A DNA stretch of 64,000 bases from Streptomyces sp. H27-C3 (GTDB taxonomy: Bacteria; Actinomycetota; Actinomycetes; Streptomycetales; Streptomycetaceae), in the NCBI RefSeq assembly GCF_030063415.1, contig NZ_JASITA010000011.1, positions 142,201 through 206,200 on the forward strand, in the 5' to 3' direction. Each line of letters begins with the position of its first letter. Positions within the stretch are counted from its first letter, which is position 1. The position numbers and the translations under genes were made by a program. Under the pieces are notes generated by a model that was not told the DNA's origin, did not search any database, and saw only the letters and a program-made list of their open reading frames with translations. Positions 57,378 to 64,000 of the stretch are shown here, in pieces.

Positions 57378-58124
57378 TCACCGGTCGGCGCCCGCGAAGT
57401 GCTCCCGTACGAGTGACTGAACCAGCGTCAGATCCTGGGCGATCAGAGCGTCGAGCAGCGCCAGATGTTCCGAGGCGTCCGCGACGAGGTCCGCCCTGCG
57501 GCCCAGCGGGTCGCCGGTGGCCAGCGGCCACTGGGAGCGGCGGTGCAGTTCGTCGGCGACCGTCACCAACTGGCGGTTGCCGGCGAACTTGAGCACCGCC
57601 CGGTGGAAGGTCCGGTCCGACTCGGCGTACGCCGCGCGGTCCCCGGTGGCCGCCGCCGCCGAGGTGGCCTCGGCCAGCGGGCGCAGGGCACGCCAGTGGG
57701 CGGCCGGGACCGTTCGGGCCAGCCGGAGCATGACGGGAACTTCGATCAGGGCCCGTACCTCCGCCAGCTCGGCCAGCTCCAGGGCGCTGCGCACGGTGAC
57801 GCGGAAGCCCCGGTTGGGGACGACCTCGACCGCGCCCTCCATGGCCAGCTGCTGCATGGCCTCGCGCACGGGGGTCGCCGAGACGCCGAAGCGGGCGCCG
57901 AGTCCGGGGCCCGAGTAGACCTCGCCCGGTACGAGCTCGCCGCTGACCAGGGCCGCGCGCAGGGCGTCGAGGATCTGGCCGCGCACGGAGTGGCGCTGAA
58001 CGGCCCGGGGGGCGACGGGCTCACTATGTGTGTGCTCGCCGCGCGCCTGCTCCGGGACCCGGGTGGCGTAGTCGGGGGCGGGAACGTGTGGAGGTGCGAC
58101 GCCCCACGGTCTGCCCTGGTCCAT
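57378..58124 (-). CDS. GntR/FadR-family regulator
   Basis: 248 residues from ATG 58124. Winged helix (VRGQILDALRAALVSGELVPGEVYSGPGLGARFGVSATPVREAMQQLAMEGAVEVVPNRGFRV) followed by an FCD ligand domain with EVRALIEVP, SDRTFHRAVLKFAGN and SEHLALLDAL. The metal-binding Asp and His of the FCD fold are visible. Target unknown. Confidence 0.85.
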   Translation of the reverse strand: MDQGRPWGVAPPHVPAPDYATRVPEQARGEHTHSEPVAPRAVQRHSVRGQILDALRAALVSGELVPGEVYSGPGLGARFGVSATPVREAMQQLAMEGAVEVVPNRGFRVTVRSALELAELAEVRALIEVPVMLRLARTVPAAHWRALRPLAEATSAAAATGDRAAYAESDRTFHRAVLKFAGNRQLVTVADELHRRSQWPLATGDPLGRRADLVADASEHLALLDALIAQDLTLVQSLVREHFAGADR

Positions 58125-58205
58125 CCGGGTCCTCCTCCGGTGCCGTTGTCCCATATGCACGATAGGCGGGCAGGGGCACAGTTCAAACCTCGAATTGATC
58201 GGATA

Positions 58206-58220
58206 AGGTAAGGCTTACCT
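58206..58220. promoter_or_regulatory. DmdR/IdeR-type iron box
   Basis: AGGTAAG-G-CTTACCT is a perfect 15-bp dyad that fits the actinobacterial iron-box pattern. It lies 29 bp upstream of the FhuF-like start. Confidence 0.85.
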
Positions 58221-58248
58221 GCCAACGATCGCGATTCGGTGGTCCCGC

Positions 58249-59109
58249 ATGACCGTCCACACGCTCTTCCCCGGCGTCACCGCATCCCCTGTCGCGGACT
58301 CGTACGCACGCCTCGCCGAGGTCTTCTCCGGCCTGCGGATCAGAGAGCTCGATGACGCCGAGCAGGCCCCGAGCGGCTCCGGCTGGGTAGGCGCACAGGA
58401 TCTCGCGGCCGGTGGCGCCGCCCTGGACGCCTTCCTGGCCTGGGACAACGCACAGGTCCTGCGGGACTACGGCCAGCAGGCCCGCCCGGACGTGATCGCC
58501 AGCTTCGGTCTTCACCGGTACGCGTGGCCCGCCTGCCTGCTGATCACCGTGCCGTGGTTCCTGCGCCGCCGGGTGCCCCGCTTCCCCGTCGAGGACGTCG
58601 CCTTCCAGCGCACGCTGGGCCGGATGACCGTGCGGGTCAAGGAATTCGCCTGTCTGCCCGACGACCCCGCGGCCCGCCTCCCCGGCGCCCGCGTCGTACC
58701 GGACGAGGAGGCGCTGCGCGCCGAGGTCAGGGCGTCCGTCGCCGAGCACCTCGGGCCGGTGCTCGACGGCTTCGGTCCGCGGATGCGGCGCGGGAAGCGC
58801 GCCCTGTGGGGCATGGCGACGGACGAGATCGTCGAGGGGCTCTGGTACATCGCCCATCTCGTCGGCGAGGAGCGTCGCGCGATGTCGGAGCTGGAGCAGC
58901 TGCTGCCGGGTACGACCAAGCCGTACGCGGGCACCGCCGGTTTCCGTGAACTGACCGGGCCGAACGGCGAATCGCTGCCGACCCGGGACCGGGCGAGCTG
59001 CTGCCTCTTCTACACCCTGCGCCCCGAGGACACCTGCGTGACCTGCCCCCGGACGTGCGACGCCGAGCGGGTGCGCAAGCTCAGCCAGGAGGCGGCGGCA
59101 ACCGCCTGA
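58249..59109 (+). CDS. FhuF-like ferric-siderophore reductase (2Fe-2S)
   Basis: 286 residues. The C-terminal CCLFYTLRPEDTCVTCPRTC provides the Cys-Cys-x10-Cys-x2-Cys iron-sulphur site of the FhuF family. It would release iron from ferric siderophores in the cytoplasm. The iron box directly upstream indicates repression in iron-replete cells. It is single, with a terminator hairpin after it. Confidence 0.85.
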   Translation: MTVHTLFPGVTASPVADSYARLAEVFSGLRIRELDDAEQAPSGSGWVGAQDLAAGGAALDAFLAWDNAQVLRDYGQQARPDVIASFGLHRYAWPACLLITVPWFLRRRVPRFPVEDVAFQRTLGRMTVRVKEFACLPDDPAARLPGARVVPDEEALRAEVRASVAEHLGPVLDGFGPRMRRGKRALWGMATDEIVEGLWYIAHLVGEERRAMSELEQLLPGTTKPYAGTAGFRELTGPNGESLPTRDRASCCLFYTLRPEDTCVTCPRTCDAERVRKLSQEAAATA

Positions 59110-59114
59110 CGGCA

Positions 59115-59134
59115 CGCCACCCGATCGGGTGGCG
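59115..59134 (+). terminator. Hairpin after the FhuF-like gene
   Basis: Perfect palindrome CGCCACCCGATCGGGTGGCG (8-bp stem with GATC loop), followed by TAAATC. Confidence 0.75.
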
Positions 59135-59301
59135 TAAATCGAACCCAACCCTCTTTTCCCGTACGGCGGTTCGACCGGATCGCACTCATTCGCATGGCCG
59201 GGGACTCCCTTGGCGTCCTCTTGCGCCGAAAGCCCCTTTGTGTCACCGCGGTTTTGCCAATATGGCGCCGAAACGCCCTACCGCGATGCAAGGGACACCG
59301 C

Positions 59302-60360
59302 ATGAGACTGACCGACATATCGCTGGACTGGCTGCTTCCGGGCGGCGTACTGCTCGCGGGGGTCCTGGCGGCGGTCGCGGTGCTCGCGCGCGGCAAGCGC
59401 GCCGGTGGCAAGGCAGCCGCGGCCGACGACACCTGGGAACGCACCGAGGAGCGGCGCAGGCGCAAGGAAGCGGTCTACGGCACCGCCTCGTATCTCCTTC
59501 TCTTCTGCTGTGCGGCGGTCGCCGCCGCACTCTCCTTCCACGGCCTGGTCGGCTTCGGCCGGCAAAACCTCAGCCTCTCCGGCGGCTGGGAGTACCTCGT
59601 CCCGTTCGGCCTCGACGGCGCGGCCATGTTCTGCTCGGTGCTCGCGGTCCGCGAGGCCAGCCACGGCGACGCGGCCCTCGGCTCGCGCCTGCTGGTGTGG
59701 ACGTTCGCGGGGGCGGCGGCCTGGTTCAACTGGGTGCATGCGCCGCGGGGGTTGGACCACGCGGGCGCCCCGCAGTTCTTCGCGGGGATGTCGCTCTCGG
59801 CCGCGGTGCTTTTCGACCGCGCGCTCAAGCAGACCCGCAGGGCCGCGCTGCGCGAGCAGGGCCTGGTGCCACGCCCGTTGCCGCAGATCCGGATCGTTCG
59901 GTGGCTGAGGGCGCCCAGGGAGACCTTCGGCGCCTGGTCGCTGATGCTCCTTGAGGGCGTGCGCACCCTGGACGAGGCGGTCGAGGAGGTCCGCGAGGAC
60001 CGGCGCGACAAGGAGCAGAACCGTATCCGCCGACGGGAGCACGAGAAGCTGGAGCGTGCCCAGTTGAAGGCGATCAACCGACAGCACAGGGCCTGGGGCC
60101 GGGGTCGCGGCGGTGGTCGGCAGGTCGAGATCACGGGTGGCAGCGCCGCCCCGAGCACAGGCTCCGCGCCGCAGGCCGTCGCGGAGCCTGCCATAGCAGA
60201 GCCAGGACAACTGCCGCTTCGGTCAAGGCCCTCCCTTCAGGCAGTGCAGGGAACTGACATGGTGACCGCCGACCTCACCGCCGAGGACGACACGCAGACC
60301 CTGCCGCGACTCGACTCCCTGGAGCAGAAACTGAAGGATCTGGAACAGCAATTCGGCTGA
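59302..60360 (+). CDS. DUF2637 membrane protein
   Basis: 352 residues from ATG 59302. Five hydrophobic segments between ~10 and ~185 (for example LLPGGVLLAGVLAAVAVLA, LLLFCCAAVAAALSFHGLVG, LVPFGLDGAAMFCSVLAV), then a basic coiled region (RRDKEQNRIRRREHEKLERAQLKAI) and an acidic C-terminal helix (LDSLEQKLKDLEQQFG). DUF2637 relatives occur on conjugative elements as SpdB-like proteins, but no transfer genes are nearby. Confidence 0.75.
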   Translation: MRLTDISLDWLLPGGVLLAGVLAAVAVLARGKRAGGKAAAADDTWERTEERRRRKEAVYGTASYLLLFCCAAVAAALSFHGLVGFGRQNLSLSGGWEYLVPFGLDGAAMFCSVLAVREASHGDAALGSRLLVWTFAGAAAWFNWVHAPRGLDHAGAPQFFAGMSLSAAVLFDRALKQTRRAALREQGLVPRPLPQIRIVRWLRAPRETFGAWSLMLLEGVRTLDEAVEEVREDRRDKEQNRIRRREHEKLERAQLKAINRQHRAWGRGRGGGRQVEITGGSAAPSTGSAPQAVAEPAIAEPGQLPLRSRPSLQAVQGTDMVTADLTAEDDTQTLPRLDSLEQKLKDLEQQFG

Positions 60361-60419
60361 GCCGAGGCTCGGCGAGCAGTCCTGGACTGCGCACCCCGCC
60401 CGGGTGGCGGACCGGCCCG

Positions 60420-60989
60420 TTACGCCGATCCGCCACCTTTCAGGTCGAGTCCACCGCCATCGAGGTCCAGATCGAACCAGACGACCTTGCCCACACCCTG
60501 CGCGCGTACCCCCCAGGCGTCCGCGAGGGCCTGCACCAGCATCAGTCCCCTGCCGTGCGTGCTGTCACCACCGGCCGCCACATGCATGGTGGGGTGCCGG
60601 GCCACGAAGTCCCTTACCTCCACGCGCAGTTTGAAGGCGGTGAGGGTGACCGTGACCTCGGCGTCGTGTTCGGTGTGCACGAGAGCGTTGGTCACCATCT
60701 CGGTGGTGAGCAGCTCGGCCGTCTCGGCGCGGCCCGGGTCTCCCCGGAGCCGCAGTAACTCACGCAGCGCGCGCCTCACTTCGGGAACCGCCGCGAGATC
60801 CGAACGCCCCAGCCGACGTCGAAGATGACCCAGCCTGCCGTCTGCCTTCTCCTCGGCCGCCTCCACCGCCTCCGGCGCGTCCGACGACCCGTGCGTAACT
60901 GCCCTTCGTCCGCCCGCCTGGTGCCTTGCCATAGCCCCCGCCCGCACGCTGGATCGGTCCCCTCTCTCGAACAGGTTCACGAGATGCAT
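60420..60989 (-). CDS. RsbW-like ATP-binding regulatory kinase (HATPase_c)
   Basis: 189 residues from ATG 60989; ATG 60932 after GGGCGGGGGCT is an alternative. GHKL motifs: N box LTTEMVTNALVHTEH, G1 region VEVRDFVARHP, and G2 STHGRGLMLVQALADAWGV. This is the streptomycete anti-sigma/serine kinase-like family. No anti-anti-sigma or sigma gene is adjacent. Confidence 0.83.
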   Translation of the reverse strand: MHLVNLFERGDRSSVRAGAMARHQAGGRRAVTHGSSDAPEAVEAAEEKADGRLGHLRRRLGRSDLAAVPEVRRALRELLRLRGDPGRAETAELLTTEMVTNALVHTEHDAEVTVTLTAFKLRVEVRDFVARHPTMHVAAGGDSTHGRGLMLVQALADAWGVRAQGVGKVVWFDLDLDGGGLDLKGGGSA

Positions 60990-61077
60990 GCCCCGCAGGC
61001 GGAAGCGGCACGCATGTGCATTTATCAACAAGCAGTCAGGAATGGCTCGTTGTCGCCTTGCCGTGGACGCGCCGGAC

Positions 61078-62820
61078 CTACGGCCTCGGCACGTTGCGCA
61101 GATTGGAGCGGGCCATCTGGAGCATCCGTCCCACCCCGCCGTCCAGTACGACCTTGCCGGCGGACAGCGCGAACCCCGTGACCATCTCCTTGCGGATCTT
61201 GGGAGGGATGGAGAGCGCGTTCGGGTCGGTGACCACATCCACCAGGGCCGGGCCCTTGTGCTTGAAGGCGTCCTTGAGCGCGCCCGCAAGCTGCTTGGGC
61301 TTCTCGACGCGCACGCCGTAGGCGCCGCAGGCTCGGGCGACCGCCGCGAAGTCCGGGTTCTTGTTGGTCGTTCCGAACGACGGCAGGCCGTCCACCATCA
61401 TTTCCAGCTCGACCATGCCGAGGGAGGAGTTGTTGAAGACGATCACCTTCACCGGCAGGTCGTACTGCACGAGGGTGAGGAAGTCGCCCATCAGCATGGT
61501 GAATCCGCCGTCGCCGGACATGGAGATCACCTGACGGTTGAGGTCGGTGAACTGGGCGCCGATCGCCTGCGGCATCGCGTTGGCCATCGAGCCGTGGGTG
61601 AACGAACCGATGACGTTGCGGCGCCCGTTCGGCGTGATGTAGCGGGCCGCCCACACATTGCACATGCCGGTGTCGACCGTGAACACGGCGTCGTCGTCGG
61701 CCAGTTCATCGAGGACCGAAGCGACGAACTCGGGGTGGATCGGGACCTGCTTGTCGGTCTTGCGGGTGTACGCCTTCACGACGCCTTCGAGAGCGTCCGC
61801 GTGCTTCTTCAGCATCCGGTCGAGGAACTTGCGGTCGGGTTTGGCCCTCACCCTCGGGGTCAGACACCGCAGCGTTTCCCGTACGTCGCCCCAGATCGCC
61901 AGGTCGAGCTTGGAGCGGCGGCCCAGGCGCTCGGGCCGCACATCCACCTGGACGATCTTCACGTCGTCCGGCAGGAAGTCGTAGTACGGGAAGTCGGTGC
62001 CCAGCAGGATCAGCAGATCGCACTCGTGCGTGGCCTCGTACGCGGCGCCGTAGCCGAGCAGCCCGCTCATACCGACGTCGTACGGGTTGTCGTACTGGAT
62101 CCACTGCTTGCCGCGCAGGGCGTGCCCGACCGGGGACTTGACCCGCTCGGCGAACTCCATGACCTCCGCGTGCGCGCCCGCCGTCCCGCTGCCGCAGAAC
62201 AGCGTCACCCGCTTCGCCTCGTCGATCATCCGGGCGAATTTCTCGATCTCCGCCTCGCCGGGGCGGACCGTCGGGCGCGTGGTGACCAGCGCGTGCTCGA
62301 TGGCCCGCTCGGAGACCTCGGCGGACGCGACATCACCGGGCAGCGCCACCACGCTGACCCCGCTGCGGCCGATCGCGTGCTGGATCGCGGTCTGCAGAAC
62401 ACGCGGCATCTGCTGGGTACTGGAGATCAGCTCGCTGTAGTGGCTGCACTCGCGGAAGAGCTGATCGGGGTGGGTCTCCTGGAAGAAGCCCAGGCCGATC
62501 TCGCCGGACGGGATGTGCGAGGCGAGGGCGATGACCGGAGCCATCGAGCGGTGGGCGTCGTAGAGGCCGTTGATGAGGTGCAGATTGCCCGGGCCGCAGG
62601 ATCCGGCGCAGGCCGCGAGCTTGCCGGTGACCTGCGCCTCCGCACTGGCGGCGAAGGCACCGACCTCCTCGTGCCTGACCTGGACCCAGTCGATCGCGGG
62701 CGTACGGCGGATCGCGTCGACGACCGGGTTGAGGCTGTCCCCGACCACGCCGTACAGGCGCTGCACCCCCGCGCGCACGAGGATGTCGACGAACTGCTCC
62801 GCCACCTTCTGCTTGGCCAT
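61078..62820 (-). CDS. Thiamine-diphosphate enzyme, pyruvate dehydrogenase (PoxB)-like
   Basis: 580 residues from ATG 62820. ThDP-enzyme layout: HEEVGAFAASAEAQVTGKLAACAGSCGPG (activating Glu), central domain with VTLFCGSGTAGAH, and the ThDP motif GDGGFTMLMGDFLTLVQYDLPVKVIVFNNSS. PoxB-type enzymes decarboxylate pyruvate to acetate and pass electrons to quinone. The far C-terminal membrane-binding segment of E. coli PoxB cannot be confirmed. Confidence 0.82.
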   Translation of the reverse strand: MAKQKVAEQFVDILVRAGVQRLYGVVGDSLNPVVDAIRRTPAIDWVQVRHEEVGAFAASAEAQVTGKLAACAGSCGPGNLHLINGLYDAHRSMAPVIALASHIPSGEIGLGFFQETHPDQLFRECSHYSELISSTQQMPRVLQTAIQHAIGRSGVSVVALPGDVASAEVSERAIEHALVTTRPTVRPGEAEIEKFARMIDEAKRVTLFCGSGTAGAHAEVMEFAERVKSPVGHALRGKQWIQYDNPYDVGMSGLLGYGAAYEATHECDLLILLGTDFPYYDFLPDDVKIVQVDVRPERLGRRSKLDLAIWGDVRETLRCLTPRVRAKPDRKFLDRMLKKHADALEGVVKAYTRKTDKQVPIHPEFVASVLDELADDDAVFTVDTGMCNVWAARYITPNGRRNVIGSFTHGSMANAMPQAIGAQFTDLNRQVISMSGDGGFTMLMGDFLTLVQYDLPVKVIVFNNSSLGMVELEMMVDGLPSFGTTNKNPDFAAVARACGAYGVRVEKPKQLAGALKDAFKHKGPALVDVVTDPNALSIPPKIRKEMVTGFALSAGKVVLDGGVGRMLQMARSNLRNVPRP

Positions 62821-62900
62821 GGAATGCGCACACCCTCTCGGGACATCGGCTGGTTCGGCGCGGCGCTGCCGCCGAGTCAATCAACCCATGGCGGGCACCG

Positions 62901-64000
62901 TTACGCCTCCCAGACCGCCACCGCGGTCCGGTCGTCCGCGTACCCCTTGACCCTGAGCCGGATGTCCGCGAGGTACTCCGCGAGACCCGGCGGATCGGCG
63001 CTCGCCCAACGCTCGGCGAGTTCATCGGCCAGTGCGGCCTCGCCCCGCAGGGGTTCGGCGAGGCCGCCGCTGCACAGCAGGAGGGTGTCACCCGGGCGGG
63101 CCACCGAGGCCCGGAAGCGGAAGGGCTCGGCGGGCGGCGGCCTGCTCTCGACGTACGGCGACGGGCCCGTCGTGATGCCGAGGTCCATGGTCAGACGGTC
63201 ACCATCGGGGCTCTCGGCCGGGACCGAGCCGAAGCCGACGACGGGCTCGCCGACGACGGCCGCGGGCTCGGGTGCGAGGGGCTCGATGTCCTGCCAGGCG
63301 CCGTCGCGCAGCCGGAAGAGACCACCGCCGCCGGCGCCGAAGAAGACTCTGGTCCGGCACTGCGGGTCGGCGGACAGCAGCAGGCAGCGCAGGCTCGCGG
63401 TGTACTCCTCGGGCTCCAGGCCGAGGCCACCGGCCTGGGCGCGGAGCTTGCCGTAGCTGCGGTCGGTGAGGCGGTGCAGGCCCGACTTGAGGTCGCCCCT
63501 GTGGCCCGCCCTTATGTCGTCGGAGAGCCGGGCATGGCTGCGGCCGACGGCCTCACCGATCGACCGGCACGCGTCGGCTGCGGCCAGATGCGCGCTCTCC
63601 GAGGCGCGGGCCCCACTGGCCACCGCCACCAGGACAAGGGCGCCCTCCCCGCTGCCGAAGCGGGCGGTGAGCAGTGCGTCGCGCCGCGGCTCGCCCCGAT
63701 AGCGGGCGGAGTCGCCGCGCACGGAGGCGCCGCGCAGGGTGTACGTGCCGTACTGGGCCCCGTCGAGCACGGTGTCCGCGACGAGGGTGTCCAGCTCGTG
63801 CGGGTCGGCGGAAGGCAGCGCGGTGGGCTCGGCGTCGTAGGTGGGTGGACCGTCCCCGACGTAGTCGCCCCGGGGCCAGCGTCCAGGGGCACCGCGCGGC
63901 GCGGCACCCGCCGGAGGTGGCGGCGGCTGGGCAGCGGCCGACCGGCGGGCGGCCCGGGTGGCGGGGCGCGGTGGCTCCGCCGAAGCGGGGGGGGGGTCGG
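62901..64000 (-). CDS. PP2C-like phosphatase domain protein, incomplete at the window edge
   Basis: The frame is open from its stop at 62901 to the end of the window without a stop, so the N-terminus lies beyond 64000. The visible part begins with a Pro/Ala-rich stretch (codons interrupted only by a 10-base G run near 63,987), then GTYTLRGASVRGDSARYRGEP and VLVAVASGARASESAHLAAADAC, FFGAGGGGLFRL, LLLCSGGLAEPLRGE and GYADDRTAVAVWEA. The metal Asp residues of a true PP2C are only partly present. Confidence 0.75.
   Translation of the reverse strand, partial: DPPPASAEPPRPATRAARRSAAAQPPPPPAGAAPRGAPGRWPRGDYVGDGPPTYDAEPTALPSADPHELDTLVADTVLDGAQYGTYTLRGASVRGDSARYRGEPRRDALLTARFGSGEGALVLVAVASGARASESAHLAAADACRSIGEAVGRSHARLSDDIRAGHRGDLKSGLHRLTDRSYGKLRAQAGGLGLEPEEYTASLRCLLLSADPQCRTRVFFGAGGGGLFRLRDGAWQDIEPLAPEPAAVVGEPVVGFGSVPAESPDGDRLTMDLGITTGPSPYVESRPPPAEPFRFRASVARPGDTLLLCSGGLAEPLRGEAALADELAERWASADPPGLAEYLADIRLRVKGYADDRTAVAVWEA

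Noticed and set aside
59302..60360. DUF2637 gene as a sign of an integrative conjugative element
   Set aside because: No integrase, replication, tra gene or attachment-site repeat lies nearby.
63987..63996. Ten-base G run as phase-variable tract
   Set aside because: It lies at the window edge in a Pro-rich coding stretch, could be a sequencing artefact, and the gene start is not visible.

Overview
The window is high-GC DNA with GTG starts, ATGA/GTGA stop-start overlaps and gene families typical of Streptomyces or a close relative: a CebR-type operator, a DmdR-type iron box, mycothiol-linked formaldehyde oxidation and an isorenieratene-type crt cluster. No rRNA, tRNA or CRISPR array was seen.

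Left end (1-10.9 kb): a conflict or signalling locus of two convergent operons. The plus-strand operon encodes a VMAP-like adaptor, a MoxR AAA+ ATPase, and a 1470-residue protein with a SAV_2336/vWA-like N-terminus, an NB-ARC NTPase and TPRs. The minus-strand operon encodes a caspase-like protease, a 59-residue FxsA-like precursor peptide and a HExxH peptide-hydroxylase-like enzyme. The C-terminus of the caspase resembles the N-terminus of the adaptor, as expected for a homotypic effector-adaptor pair. No radical-SAM maturase is visible, and the peptide ends in NSWTV rather than FxSxx. This is the best candidate for a little-described system.

10.9-19.6 kb: N-methyl (glycine-betaine-type) catabolism. 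It comprises a Rieske oxygenase, a sarcosine oxidase-like enzyme, a dimethylglycine dehydrogenase-like GcvT fusion, an S-(hydroxymethyl)mycothiol dehydrogenase-like enzyme, an IclR regulator, and a divergent Rieske ferredoxin and ferredoxin reductase pair. 20.4-30.8 kb: the carotenoid cluster crtYTU facing crtEIBV. The adjoining light-response regulators look broken: litR is frameshifted, and litS is cut inside region 4 and joined to the tail of a WYL regulator.

32,651-44,902: an intact 12.25 kb Tn3-family transposon with 39-bp terminal repeats and ACGAC target duplications. Removing it restores a run of three 16-bp tandem units. It carries TnpA, three serine recombinases with related res-like repeats, a fragment of a second transposase, and three regulator/efflux cargo modules, one with a frameshifted transporter.

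45-64 kb: a GH6 cellulase under a CebR box, then purine salvage and catabolism (XdhC, an AzgA-type permease, three-subunit xanthine dehydrogenase, PucR). After that come a TPR protein, a GntR regulator, an iron-box-controlled FhuF-like protein, a DUF2637 membrane protein, an RsbW-like ATPase, a PoxB-like enzyme and a PP2C-like phosphatase that runs off the window.
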